This document shows, piece by piece, positions 8,392 through 15,594 of a DNA stretch of 64,000 nucleotides (position 1 is its first letter; every line of letters starts with the position of its first letter). The stretch covers positions 109,188 to 173,187 of the forward strand of contig NZ_FMWD01000007.1 in NCBI RefSeq assembly GCF_900102855.1, in the 5' to 3' direction. Source of the stretch: Thiohalomonas denitrificans. GTDB taxonomy: Bacteria; Pseudomonadota; Gammaproteobacteria; Thiohalomonadales; Thiohalomonadaceae. The position numbers and the translations under genes are program-made. The notes below the pieces were generated by a model, which saw nothing but the letters and a program-made list of their open reading frames with translations, ran no database searches and had not been told where the DNA came from.

Positions 8392-9195
8392 ATGCGTCAT
8401 TCGCCAAGATTTGGGCTAGCACTTGTCGTCACGACTGCCAGTCTCTTCGCATGCGCGGGTCCCGGCGGGGTGGAACAGGCCAAGCCGGTTGCGGAATCGG
8501 CCATCAGCATCGACGGTAAAATCGGCCTTGCATCGCTGGTTTCACTAAGCGAAGCCCATTTTCAAAAGATGGTGGACTCCTTGCACGTCCTAGCCCTCAG
8601 TGGTGCTGCGCAGTCCGGTGATTGGGCGCAGATCAAGGGGCCCTTGGCGGAGGTGGCGAAACGAAATGTCGCCGCACTGAATTGGTTTGCCCTGCCCAAT
8701 GGCTCCTACTGGAGCGTACAGAACGGCAAAGAACCCGCAAACCTCGCGCAGCGAGATTACTTCCCCAAGGTCCTGGCCGGGCAGACGATCATCGGCGAGC
8801 TGGTGGTCAGTAAGAGTACGGGCAAGCCGGCTGCCATTGTGGCGGTGCCCGTTCATGGAGCGGGGCATGCGGTTTTCGGGGTCCTGGGAGCGTCGATCTA
8901 CCTGGACCGGCTATCGGCTCGCTTGAGCCAGGAGATGGACCTGGACGATCGCGTGATCTTCTACGCGTTCGACCATACGGGACGCTTTTCCCTGGAATGG
9001 GATCCCAGCCTGATCTTCCTTGAACCTGAGAAAACAGCTGAGGAAGATTTGATTAGAGCCGTTAAGGAGATTCTGTCCACAGAACAGGGGATGGTGAATT
9101 ACCGCTTCCGGGGCAGGGGTAGAACGGTGCTATTCCGTCGATCACCGGTAACCGGTTGGTGGCATGCTTTCGGGGTCGCTCCCGAGGGTAGATAA
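8392..9195 (+). CDS. Cache-domain lipoprotein
   Basis: A 267-residue protein with a lipoprotein signal: a hydrophobic run ending S-L-F-A-C21 (lipobox). The body has the look of a double Cache extracytoplasmic sensor domain: NVAALNWFALPNGSYWSVQN, then RDYFPKVLAGQTIIGELVVS, the stretch in which dCache domains contact ligands. No transmembrane anchor, HAMP, kinase or chemotaxis domain follows, so it is a sensor domain on its own. A very strong ribosome binding site (GAAGGAGGTGA) precedes the ATG. Three rightward genes follow, two of them also exported. It may be a binding protein or a partner of a separate receptor; the ligand is unknown. Confidence 0.75.
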   Translation: MRHSPRFGLALVVTTASLFACAGPGGVEQAKPVAESAISIDGKIGLASLVSLSEAHFQKMVDSLHVLALSGAAQSGDWAQIKGPLAEVAKRNVAALNWFALPNGSYWSVQNGKEPANLAQRDYFPKVLAGQTIIGELVVSKSTGKPAAIVAVPVHGAGHAVFGVLGASIYLDRLSARLSQEMDLDDRVIFYAFDHTGRFSLEWDPSLIFLEPEKTAEEDLIRAVKEILSTEQGMVNYRFRGRGRTVLFRRSPVTGWWHAFGVAPEGR

Positions 9196-9305
9196 AGAAG
9201 CCCGGCACCGCCGGACACGGGTTGAAAATCTGATTTGCACAGCGGATGGGCGTATGAAGCTCAGGTGTACTAGGTTCTGATGAAAGGGCCTGAAGGAGAA
9301 CGCCC

Positions 9306-9779
9306 GTGTCACTTTACGCGAACACGTCAGCTCGCCTCATTGGGTCCGTCCTCCTCGCCATCACTTCCTCATTAGCATTGTCTGCGTCAGGCGATGAATC
9401 CGGGACGGAGGTAATCGTCCGGGAAATCGCAAAGACTGCAGTCACTGCCGGTGGCGAGCCCGTCAATTATCCGCGTACCGACAAGCCGGAAGTGACCGCC
9501 AACGTCGTAGAGCTACCGCCGGGAGCGGAAACGGGGTGGCATTACCACCCAATCCCGGTCTATGGGTATGTTATCCGAGGCACGCTCGAGGTGGAGAGGG
9601 AGACTGGCGAGGTCATCACCTACCGTCAGGGAGACGCAATCGTCGAGGCGATGGATTCCTTGCTCAACGCGCGAAATACGGGCATGGAGCCCGTTGAAAT
9701 GGTGGCGTTTTATATGGGCGCGCAAGGGATCGCCAATACGGTAACCACCCCGGAAGCGGAGGAGCCCGGATCCGGGTAA
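9306..9779 (+). CDS. exported cupin-domain protein
   Basis: A 157-residue protein starting at GTG (GAAGGAG lies 7 bases before it). Residues 1-28 form a signal peptide (LIGSVLLAITSSLALSASGD). A single cupin_2 domain follows. Motif 1 is GAETGWHYHPIPVYGYVIRG, giving a His-x-His metal pair and the usual trailing Gly. Motif 2 (YRQGDAIVEAMDSLLNARNT) has Asn in place of the usual His, so the metal site may be incomplete. Secreted single-domain cupins of this type have no assigned substrate. It lies 110 bases after the Cache lipoprotein and 58 bases before the NTF2-like gene. Confidence 0.75.
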   Translation: MSLYANTSARLIGSVLLAITSSLALSASGDESGTEVIVREIAKTAVTAGGEPVNYPRTDKPEVTANVVELPPGAETGWHYHPIPVYGYVIRGTLEVERETGEVITYRQGDAIVEAMDSLLNARNTGMEPVEMVAFYMGAQGIANTVTTPEAEEPGSG

Positions 9780-9837
9780 GTTTCCCGGGCAAACGCACGA
9801 TAGAGAGCGGCACAATGTTTACAAAATCATTCATACG

Positions 9838-10281
9838 GTGGCAAACATGAAAGCGGACAATCAGACTACGTCAGAGGTGAAAGACACCCTAAACCGATTC
9901 GCTGACGCCTTTGCCAAGCGGGATATGGATAGCTTGAAGGCCACGCTCGCCCCGGATCCAGATGTGACATTCTTCGGCACTGGCAGCGATGAAGAGCGAG
10001 TGGGACTGTCCGACATCGGAGAGCAACTGCACCGAGACTGGTCGCAAAGCGAGTCGGCATCGATCGACTGGGGCGGAGTCTCTGTTTCCAGTGCAGGACC
10101 GGTGGCTTGGGTGGCAGCTGATGTCACACTGAGGGCAAAGACGAACGGCAAAGAGATAACGCTCCCCGGGCGGGTGACTGCTGTCATGGACAAACGTGAT
10201 GGCCACTGGCTAATAGATCAGTGGCACCTGTCCGTCCCCATGTCCGGGCAGGAAAAAGGACGCTCGTTTCCGAGCCAATAG
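9838..10281 (+). CDS. SnoaL/NTF2-like fold protein (DUF4440 type)
   Basis: A 147-residue cytosolic protein with an NTF2/SnoaL-like cone fold. The helical start TLNRFADAFAKRDMDSLKAT, the strand segment PDVTFFGTG, and the closing GHWLIDQWHLSVP are typical of the SnoaL_3/DUF4440 group. The group includes ketosteroid isomerase-like enzymes and many proteins of unknown role. The start is either GTG at 9838 or ATG at 9847, three codons later; no signal peptide is present. It sits between the cupin and Cache_2 genes and may share their transcript. Confidence 0.75.
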   Translation: MANMKADNQTTSEVKDTLNRFADAFAKRDMDSLKATLAPDPDVTFFGTGSDEERVGLSDIGEQLHRDWSQSESASIDWGGVSVSSAGPVAWVAADVTLRAKTNGKEITLPGRVTAVMDKRDGHWLIDQWHLSVPMSGQEKGRSFPSQ

Positions 10282-10373
10282 GCGTGCGAACGGGTGGCAG
10301 GCCACCGCTTCGGCAGGAAACCTGCCTCACCCATAGGAATACATATCAACTTTACATCAGAAGGAACTCTCTC

Positions 10374-11276
10374 ATGGCACGGAAGTCCTTTCTCCAGCCG
10401 GGTAACGCATGGCCCGGCTTTCTCAACGCAATTCTTACATTGCTTTGCCTCGTTACGACCGGTCCGGCGCAGGCCGAAAAGGCGCTGAGTCACGAGCAGC
10501 TCTCCGCTTTTGTGAAACAGGCCGCCCACAAGCTTGAGCAGGAAGGTAAGGCGGCATTCGACGATTTTCGAAAGCGAGGGGGTAAATGGTTCCAGGGGGA
10601 GCGCTACATCTTCGTGTGGGGCCTGGACGGCACAAGGTACGTCTACCCGCCGGACCCTTCCGGCGAGGGAAAGAATATGCTTGGTCTAAAGGACGTCAAC
10701 GACAAACCCATCGGCGCCTGGTTCGTGCAGCAAGCGGCCATAGAGCCGGGGCATGGCTGGGTCCACTACCAATGGCCCCGGCCGAACGAGCTATTTCCCG
10801 CATGGAAGTCAACCTACATCCAAAGCGCCGTCGATCCTGACGGCGAGCGCTATCTGGTTGGCTCCGGGCAGTACGACATGCCGCTGACACGGGCTATCCT
10901 GGTCGATCTGGTCGATGACGCAGCCAAACTCCTGGAAGAGCAGAGCCAGGCCGCATTCTCCCAACTGCGCAATGAGTCGGACAAGTTCATCTTCATGGAC
11001 ACCTATGTCTTCGTGCTGGATACCACCGGGACCGAACTGGTAAACCCGGCATTCCCCAACCTCGAGGGGCGCAATCTCATGGAGTACGAAGATGCCGCCG
11101 GCAATCGTCTCGTGAAGGAGATGATCACCCGAACCGCGGAAGGGAGCGCCTGGGTGGAGTACTACTGGCCCCGACCCGGATCTGCCGAGCCGGTACGCAA
11201 GGTAGCTCACGTACGACGCGTGCGCGCCAACGGTGAAGAGTGGATTGTCGGTGCCGGGATGTATGAACCGAAGTAA
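10374..11276 (+). CDS. exported protein with two Cache_2 domains
   Basis: A 300-residue protein with a signal peptide (residues 1-33, ending GPAQA). Two similar Cache_2 units follow. The first has YIFVWGLDGTRYVYPPDPSG and GHGWVHYQWPRPNE; the second has YVFVLDTTGTELVNPAFPNL and GSAWVEYYWPRPG, ending EEWIVGAGMY. Cache_2 domains normally sense small organic acids outside the membrane in chemoreceptors and kinases. Here there is no membrane anchor or output domain. ATG 10374 is preferred over in-frame starts upstream because it begins the signal peptide and AAGGAA lies before it. It is the second stand-alone Cache protein within 3 kb. Confidence 0.8.
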   Translation: MARKSFLQPGNAWPGFLNAILTLLCLVTTGPAQAEKALSHEQLSAFVKQAAHKLEQEGKAAFDDFRKRGGKWFQGERYIFVWGLDGTRYVYPPDPSGEGKNMLGLKDVNDKPIGAWFVQQAAIEPGHGWVHYQWPRPNELFPAWKSTYIQSAVDPDGERYLVGSGQYDMPLTRAILVDLVDDAAKLLEEQSQAAFSQLRNESDKFIFMDTYVFVLDTTGTELVNPAFPNLEGRNLMEYEDAAGNRLVKEMITRTAEGSAWVEYYWPRPGSAEPVRKVAHVRRVRANGEEWIVGAGMYEPK

Positions 11277-11360
11277 CGGTGAACAAGTCAAGGTTCCCGA
11301 CATTCAATTTCCTCTGACTAACAAGAAAAAAGAATGGAGATGCACTCTTCTTGGAGTGTC

Positions 11361-11505
11361 TAAATAGCTGTTCCGAAATCATGTCCAACAGGCTCCTTCG
11401 GTGACATACCGAGATACATGTAGGAGCGACGGAAGCCGCGATTCGGCGCTATCGCGACTTCCGTCGCTCCTACATGCATGGACACCAATTTAGAACACGT
11501 ATTTA
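11361..11505. repeat. MITE-like repeat, copy 1
   Basis: A 145-base element with imperfect terminal inverted repeats: TAAATAGCTGTTCCGAAAT on the left, and TAAATACGTGTTCTAAATT when the right end is read on the other strand. The centre is a hairpin with 24-base arms (TGTAGGAGCGACGGAAG..) carrying one mismatch. A closely similar full copy is at 60343-60482 and a partial one at 32085. TA lies at both ends, as in Tc1/IS630-type target duplications. No coding capacity is present. Confidence 0.85.
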
Positions 11506-11785
11506 GTCATAAGTAGTCATGGAAGATTAGCCGAAATCGCTGAAAGACGAGCACGGCCCAGGGCCTCCGTGGGAATGACTCCATGGCCGAAGTCCGCTTT
11601 CGGCCACTGAACCGTGGCTTGCAAAGAACGATTGAGTGACCCTTCAGGATCAATAGCGGCTCGCCAGCCGGTGGAACTCCACCACTGTTCCCGCATCTGA
11701 ATTGCAGTATTATCGTCCGTTGCGCAGGGCGGTCTGAAACTCCCTCGCCTCGATTTCTTTGATTCTCTTAAGAGCGGGAGTGCTA
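11506..11785. other. non-coding gap upstream of the amidohydrolase
   Basis: Together with the repeat at 11361 this makes a gene-free stretch of about 500 bases. No frame here has a convincing start, codon pattern or recognisable motif. Short GC-rich inverted segments occur (GGCCGAAGTCCGCTTTCGGCC near 11584). A promoter for the next gene presumably lies here, but no clear -35/-10 pair stands out. Confidence 0.5.
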
Positions 11786-12676
11786 ATGTCCCGAATACTG
11801 ACGGTCGGCCTCGTTCAGCACGATTGCGGCGAGGATCGTGAGACCAATCTGAACAAGGACCTCGATGGAATTCGCGAGGCGGCGTCCCGTGGTGCCCGGC
11901 TGGTGCTTTTGCAAGAGCTGCATACTTCACGTTATTTCTGTCAGAGCGAGGATATCGGTCAGTTCGACCTGGCCGAGCCGATCCCGGGGCCTTCGACGGA
12001 GGCGCTAGGGCGTGTCGCCGCAGAATTGGGAGTGGTGATTGTCGGTTCGCTCTTCGAGCGCCGCGCCCCCGGCCTCTATCACAATACGGCGGTGGTGCTG
12101 GACAGCGATGGTTCGCTGGCGGGCCGTTACCGCAAGATGCATATTCCCGATGATCCGGGCTATTACGAGAAGTTCTATTTCACCCCGGGCGACCTCGGCT
12201 TCACCCCCATCGATACCGCGGTGGGACGTCTCGGTGTGCTGGTCTGCTGGGATCAGTGGTTTCCCGAAGCCGCCCGGCTGATGGCGCTGGCCGGGGCCGA
12301 ACTGCTCCTCTACCCCACCGCCATCGGCTGGGACCCGGCAGATGACGCCGCGGAACAGGAGCGCCAGCGCGAGGCTTGGATCACCGTACAGCGTGGTCAT
12401 GCCGTCGCCAACGGCCTGCCGGTACTGGCCTGCAACCGCACCGGTGCGGAGCCGGACCCGAGCAGCCACACTTCAGGTGCCCGTTTCTGGGGGTCGAGTT
12501 TCGCTGCGGGACCGCAGGGGGAGTTCCTGGCGCGGGCCGGTGAAGAGAGTGAAGAGGTTCTGGTGGTGGACGTGGATCTGGGACGCAGCGAGTCGGTGCG
12601 GCGGATCTGGCCCTTCCTGAGGGATCGGCGGATCGATGCCTATGGAGATCTCGGCAAGCGGTTTCGGGATGAGTGA
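11786..12676 (+). CDS. aguB: N-carbamoylputrescine amidohydrolase-like nitrilase
   Basis: A 296-residue member of the carbon-nitrogen hydrolase superfamily. The catalytic triad is visible as E44 (LLQELHTSRYF), K117 (RYRKMHIPDD) and C154 (VLVCWDQWFPE). The sequences around them match AguB, which splits N-carbamoylputrescine to putrescine, CO2 and ammonia in the arginine decarboxylase route. The start at 11786 (MSRILTVGLVQ) has GGGAG upstream and matches the family N-terminus; an in-frame ATG at 11759 is less likely. The usual partner, agmatine deiminase AguA, is not in this window. It lies 89 bases before the DAHP synthase gene on the same strand. Confidence 0.88.
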   Translation: MSRILTVGLVQHDCGEDRETNLNKDLDGIREAASRGARLVLLQELHTSRYFCQSEDIGQFDLAEPIPGPSTEALGRVAAELGVVIVGSLFERRAPGLYHNTAVVLDSDGSLAGRYRKMHIPDDPGYYEKFYFTPGDLGFTPIDTAVGRLGVLVCWDQWFPEAARLMALAGAELLLYPTAIGWDPADDAAEQERQREAWITVQRGHAVANGLPVLACNRTGAEPDPSSHTSGARFWGSSFAAGPQGEFLARAGEESEEVLVVDVDLGRSESVRRIWPFLRDRRIDAYGDLGKRFRDE

Positions 12677-12765
12677 ATAGCGGATTCCGGAGGCTGCGCC
12701 TTCTGCGACCTTGCGGCAGATCGGTTATCATCATTTTCTACCATTCAAACCTCGACGAAGCCAAA

Positions 12766-13893
12766 ATGATCGTAATTCTTCAACCGAATGTGGAGCGGGA
12801 CACGGAAGAGTACCATTCCGTCATGGAGTACCTCTCCAACCTGCCGGGCGTCAGTGTTCGGGTCCACGAAGAGCGCGGCGTCGAGCAGGTGCTTACCGAG
12901 CTTTACCTGGTCGGCAACACCAAGACGCTGGAAATGGACGATATCGCAGTGCTGCCCGGTGTGGAGCGGGTGGTTCGCGTCTCGGAGGAGTACCGCATCC
13001 TTGGCCGTCACAAGGATGACCAGCGCCCCACTTCGTTCAACTATAATGGTGTCCACTTCGGACAGGACAATCTTCATGTGTTCGCCGGCCTGTGCGCCGT
13101 GGATACCCCTGAACATGTGGAGATCATGATGCGGACGCTGGCCGAGCATGGCCAGGTCTGCACCCGTATGGGGGCCTACAAGCCCCGCACCAGTCCCTAC
13201 TCTTTCCAGGGGCACGGCAAGACCTGTCTCCCCTACGTGTTCGAACTGGCGGGCAAATACGGTATCAAGGTGATCGCCATGGAGATCACCCACGAATCCC
13301 ATGTCGACGAGATCCACGATGCGTTGCACGCCACCGGCAACCCGACCGGGGTGATGCTTCAGATCGGCACGCGCAATACCCAGAATTTCGAACTGCTCAA
13401 GGCGGTCGGCCGCCAGCGGGAGCTCCCGGTGCTTCTGAAACGCGGCTTCGGCATCACCCTCGAGGAGTCGCTGAATGCGGCCGAATACCTGGCCTCGGAA
13501 GGCAACAGCAAGGTGATCTTCGCCCTGCGCGGCATGAAGACCAACATGGGCGATCCGCATCGAAACTTCGTCGACTTCTCCCATGTGCCGGTGGTGAAAC
13601 GTCTTACCCGCATGCCCGTCTGCGTAGACCCATCGCACTCGGTAGGCACCAGGGACGCCTCACCCGATGGGCTGCTGGATGTCATGCACGTTACCGCCCA
13701 GGGGATCGTCGCGGGCGCCAACATGGTGCTCGCAGATTTCCACCCACACCCCACCAAGGCCCTGGTGGACGGTCCGCAGGCGCTCCAGCTCAATGAGTTG
13801 TCATGGTTCCTGGATGATGTGCAGATCGCTCGTGAGGCATACGAGAAACGCTGTGCACGGGCTGAGCGGCGTCGTAGCAGCGAGGAGGCGTAG
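12766..13893 (+). CDS. aroF: DAHP synthase, type I-beta (AroA/AroF family)
   Basis: A 375-residue 3-deoxy-7-phosphoheptulonate synthase condensing phosphoenolpyruvate with erythrose 4-phosphate, the first step of aromatic amino acid synthesis. An N-terminal ferredoxin-like regulatory domain (about 1-70, MIVILQPNVERDTEEYHSVM) precedes a TIM barrel. Key stretches are YKPRTSPYSFQG, LLKRGFGITLEE, ALRGMKT and VCVDPSHSVGTR, all typical of the I-beta/KDO8P-like subtype and not of E. coli AroFGH. ATG 12766 is chosen because it begins the family's N-terminal strand. The N-terminal domain suggests feedback control by an aromatic end product, as in related enzymes. Confidence 0.9.
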   Translation: MIVILQPNVERDTEEYHSVMEYLSNLPGVSVRVHEERGVEQVLTELYLVGNTKTLEMDDIAVLPGVERVVRVSEEYRILGRHKDDQRPTSFNYNGVHFGQDNLHVFAGLCAVDTPEHVEIMMRTLAEHGQVCTRMGAYKPRTSPYSFQGHGKTCLPYVFELAGKYGIKVIAMEITHESHVDEIHDALHATGNPTGVMLQIGTRNTQNFELLKAVGRQRELPVLLKRGFGITLEESLNAAEYLASEGNSKVIFALRGMKTNMGDPHRNFVDFSHVPVVKRLTRMPVCVDPSHSVGTRDASPDGLLDVMHVTAQGIVAGANMVLADFHPHPTKALVDGPQALQLNELSWFLDDVQIAREAYEKRCARAERRRSSEEA

Positions 13894-13959
13894 GCGAAGA
13901 CGGACCGTGCGCCGTGGATTCGGGGAATGTATTTCGAATTCAGCCCCCGCTGGATTTCG

Positions 13960-14041
13960 AACCACGGGGAACACGGGGCGCACGGGGAAAGAAAAACTCA
14001 AAACAATTGTTTACCCCGTGATCCTCGTGTCCCCCGTGGTT
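13960..14041. repeat. CACGGGG inverted repeat
   Basis: An 82-base non-coding structure. The left arm begins AACCACGGGGAACACGGGG, with a further CACGGGG unit; the right arm ends CCTCGTGTCCCCCGTGGTT, its near-perfect complement. The two outer arms flank an AT-richer centre (AAAACAATTGTTT, itself a short palindrome). It lies between the convergent ends of the DAHP synthase and ygfX genes, so it may act as a bidirectional transcription end. Repeats built of such units are common in gammaproteobacterial intergenic DNA. Confidence 0.7.
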
Positions 14042-14043
14042 AT

Positions 14044-14529
14044 TCACTGATTCCGCCTCTGCGACTCTGCAGCAGGTGTTTTCATCGGGAAGTCTTCATC
14101 GGGCTTTATTCCCTCGATCCGAAGCCGTACTTTCACTCTTCGAAACGTCACCGGGTCCAACGCATCACGCGGAAGGACCAGGGAGCGACGGCCGTCCTCG
14201 GTACGGAAATTGAGGATGACCAGACCGGCGTTGAGGTAGGTATCACCCAGCAGGTCGGCAGGTAGAGCGTGGCCCGCCTCGTGCCAGTACCACTCCCCTT
14301 CGCGATTCCACTCCACCCAGACCGGCGGGCCGCCAAGCTCCGGACGTTTTTGCCAGGTTCGGGCCGTCGCAGCCACCGCGAGAAGTGAGAGAAAAAGCCG
14401 GAGGGAAAAAGGCAGTGGCGTCAGCCAGAGACTGGCAATGGCGCCGATGCAAACGGCGATAATGACCCGCTTCAGGAGAAGGGAAGCGCGAGGTTCAATC
14501 CTGAGCGGTGCGTATGGATTCGATGACAC
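14044..14529 (-). CDS. ygfX: YgfX/CptA-like membrane protein (SdhE partner)
   Basis: A 161-residue protein with two adjacent N-terminal membrane helices (RVIIAVCIGAIASLWLTPLP and LRLFLSLLAVAAT) and a soluble, Trp-rich C-terminal part (WVEWNREGEWYWHEAGHALP). This is the layout of YgfX, encoded after sdhE in many gammaproteobacteria. The best start is a GTG at 14529 overlapping the sdhE end by 35 bases; a much longer in-frame extension to 14655 reads out of frame over sdhE and is unlikely. YgfX homologues have been described as a toxin (CptA) or as an SdhE-linked protein. Confidence 0.75.
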   Translation of the reverse strand: MSSNPYAPLRIEPRASLLLKRVIIAVCIGAIASLWLTPLPFSLRLFLSLLAVAATARTWQKRPELGGPPVWVEWNREGEWYWHEAGHALPADLLGDTYLNAGLVILNFRTEDGRRSLVLPRDALDPVTFRRVKVRLRIEGIKPDEDFPMKTPAAESQRRNQ

Positions 14530-14740
14530 GTGCCACTTCCTTGTCGTCCGGCTGCTTTGTCCCGAACAGGTAATCATGCAGGTCCTGGTCGGAGAGTTCC
14601 AGGACCTCCTCCTCGAAGACCCGCCGACCCTGATCATCCATGGAACCATAGCCATGCCCCAGAAAACGCTGCAGAAGCAGATCGAGTTCGAGCATTCCCC
14701 GTCGGCAGCGCCAGTACAACTTTGAAGGCGATTGGCTCAT
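14495..14740 (-). CDS. sdhE: SdhE, FAD assembly factor for succinate dehydrogenase
   Basis: An 81-residue protein of the SdhE/YgfY/DUF339 family. The key R-G-M-L-E-L-D motif is present near residues 14-20 (RRGMLELDLLLQRFLGHGY), followed by FEEEVLELSDQDLHDYLFG. SdhE helps attach FAD covalently to SdhA. It starts 10 bases after the sdhB stop, and its end overlaps ygfX, so it is the fifth gene of the succinate dehydrogenase operon. Confidence 0.95.
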   Translation of the reverse strand: MSQSPSKLYWRCRRGMLELDLLLQRFLGHGYGSMDDQGRRVFEEEVLELSDQDLHDYLFGTKQPDDKEVARVIESIRTAQD

Positions 14741-14750
14741 GGCTGGCTCT

Positions 14751-15446
14751 TCAAAGATTCCGCCGCAGCATCAGCTTGCGGATGTCGCCGATGGCACGGC
14801 TCGGATTGAGCCCTTTGGGGCAGACGCTGGTGCAGTTCTGGATGGTGTGGCAGCGGAACAGTTTATAGGGTCCCTCCAGCTCATCCAGACGCCGATCGGT
14901 GTCTTCGTCGCGGGAGTCGGCCAGAAAGCGGGCGGCCTGCAACAGTGCCGCGGGGCCGCGGAATTTTTCCGGGTTCCACCAGTAGGAGGGGCAAGCGGTA
15001 GAACAGCAGGCGCAGAGAATGCATTCGTAGAGTCCGTCCAGTTGCTCGCGCTCCTCCGGCGTTTGCAGGCGCTCCACCTCCGGCTCCGGACTTTTGGCGG
15101 TGAGATAGGGGCGCACCGCCCGGTAGTGGCGGAAGAACTGGGTCAGGTCCACCACCAGGTCGCGGATCACCGGTTGCCCCGGTAGCGGCCGCACTTCCAC
15201 CGGCTCCTTCAATTCGGAGAGCAGGGTCGTGCAGGCCAACTTGTTGGTGCCATTAATGTTCATTCCGTCGGAGCCGCAGACCCCCTCTCCGCAGGAGTGT
15301 CGAAAGGTCAGCGTCGAATCCTGCTCCGCCTTGATGACCAGCAGGGCATCACGAAGCATCATGCCGTTCTCGACCCTGTCGAGCGTATAGGACTGCATAT
15401 ACGGCTCGCGGTCGGTTTCTGTATAGCGGTAGATGCTGAATTGCAT
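14751..15446 (-). CDS. sdhB: succinate dehydrogenase iron-sulfur subunit
   Basis: A 231-residue iron-sulfur protein of complex II. Cys ligands for [2Fe-2S] are in SCGEGVCGSDG (C52, C57) and KLAC (C72); the [4Fe-4S] and [3Fe-4S] clusters use CILCACCSTACP and CHTIQNCTSVCPKGLNP. It carries electrons from SdhA's FAD to quinone. Its start is separated from the end of sdhA by 148 bases filled with an inverted repeat, a wider gap than usual for this gene pair. Confidence 0.95.
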   Translation of the reverse strand: MQFSIYRYTETDREPYMQSYTLDRVENGMMLRDALLVIKAEQDSTLTFRHSCGEGVCGSDGMNINGTNKLACTTLLSELKEPVEVRPLPGQPVIRDLVVDLTQFFRHYRAVRPYLTAKSPEPEVERLQTPEEREQLDGLYECILCACCSTACPSYWWNPEKFRGPAALLQAARFLADSRDEDTDRRLDELEGPYKLFRCHTIQNCTSVCPKGLNPSRAIGDIRKLMLRRNL

Positions 15447-15459
15447 GTTTAAGACCCCA

Positions 15460-15589
15460 TTAACCGCAAAGGACGCAAAGCGCGCAAAGATGGGAATGAA
15501 AGGCTTCCACCGAGTATGCTTTCAAGTCTCCCCCTAGGCCCATAGTCACAAATCTCACCCCTTGGAGTTCTTTGCGCTCTTTGCGGTTA
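15460..15589. repeat. inverted repeat between sdhA and sdhB
   Basis: The left arm TTAACCGCAAAGGACGCAAAG plus GCGCAAAG, and the right arm CTTTGCGCTCTTTGCGGTTA, are complementary over about 20 bases with an 80-base middle. The CGCAAAG unit occurs three times on the left and twice on the right. It fills almost the whole sdhA-sdhB gap. In the operon mRNA it could form a long stem and affect the relative amounts of the two messages. Repeats of this type are scattered in many proteobacterial genomes. Confidence 0.8.
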
Positions 15590-15594
15590 GCTTC

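Noticed and set aside
11361-11505. Possible CRISPR or tandem repeat
   Set aside because: The repeat is a single element with inverted ends and a hairpin, not an array with spacers; no cas genes are present.
11517-11930. Minus-strand frame across the gap and the start of the amidohydrolase
   Set aside because: It overlaps the conserved AguB N-terminus on the other strand and shows no motif.
12745-13638. Long open frame on the minus strand opposite the DAHP synthase gene
   Set aside because: It mirrors the codon pattern of a clearly recognised enzyme on the other strand and has no motif or ribosome binding site of its own.
14530-14655. Upstream extension of the ygfX frame
   Set aside because: It lies out of frame over sdhE, which is certain; the GTG at 14529 gives a family-like start.
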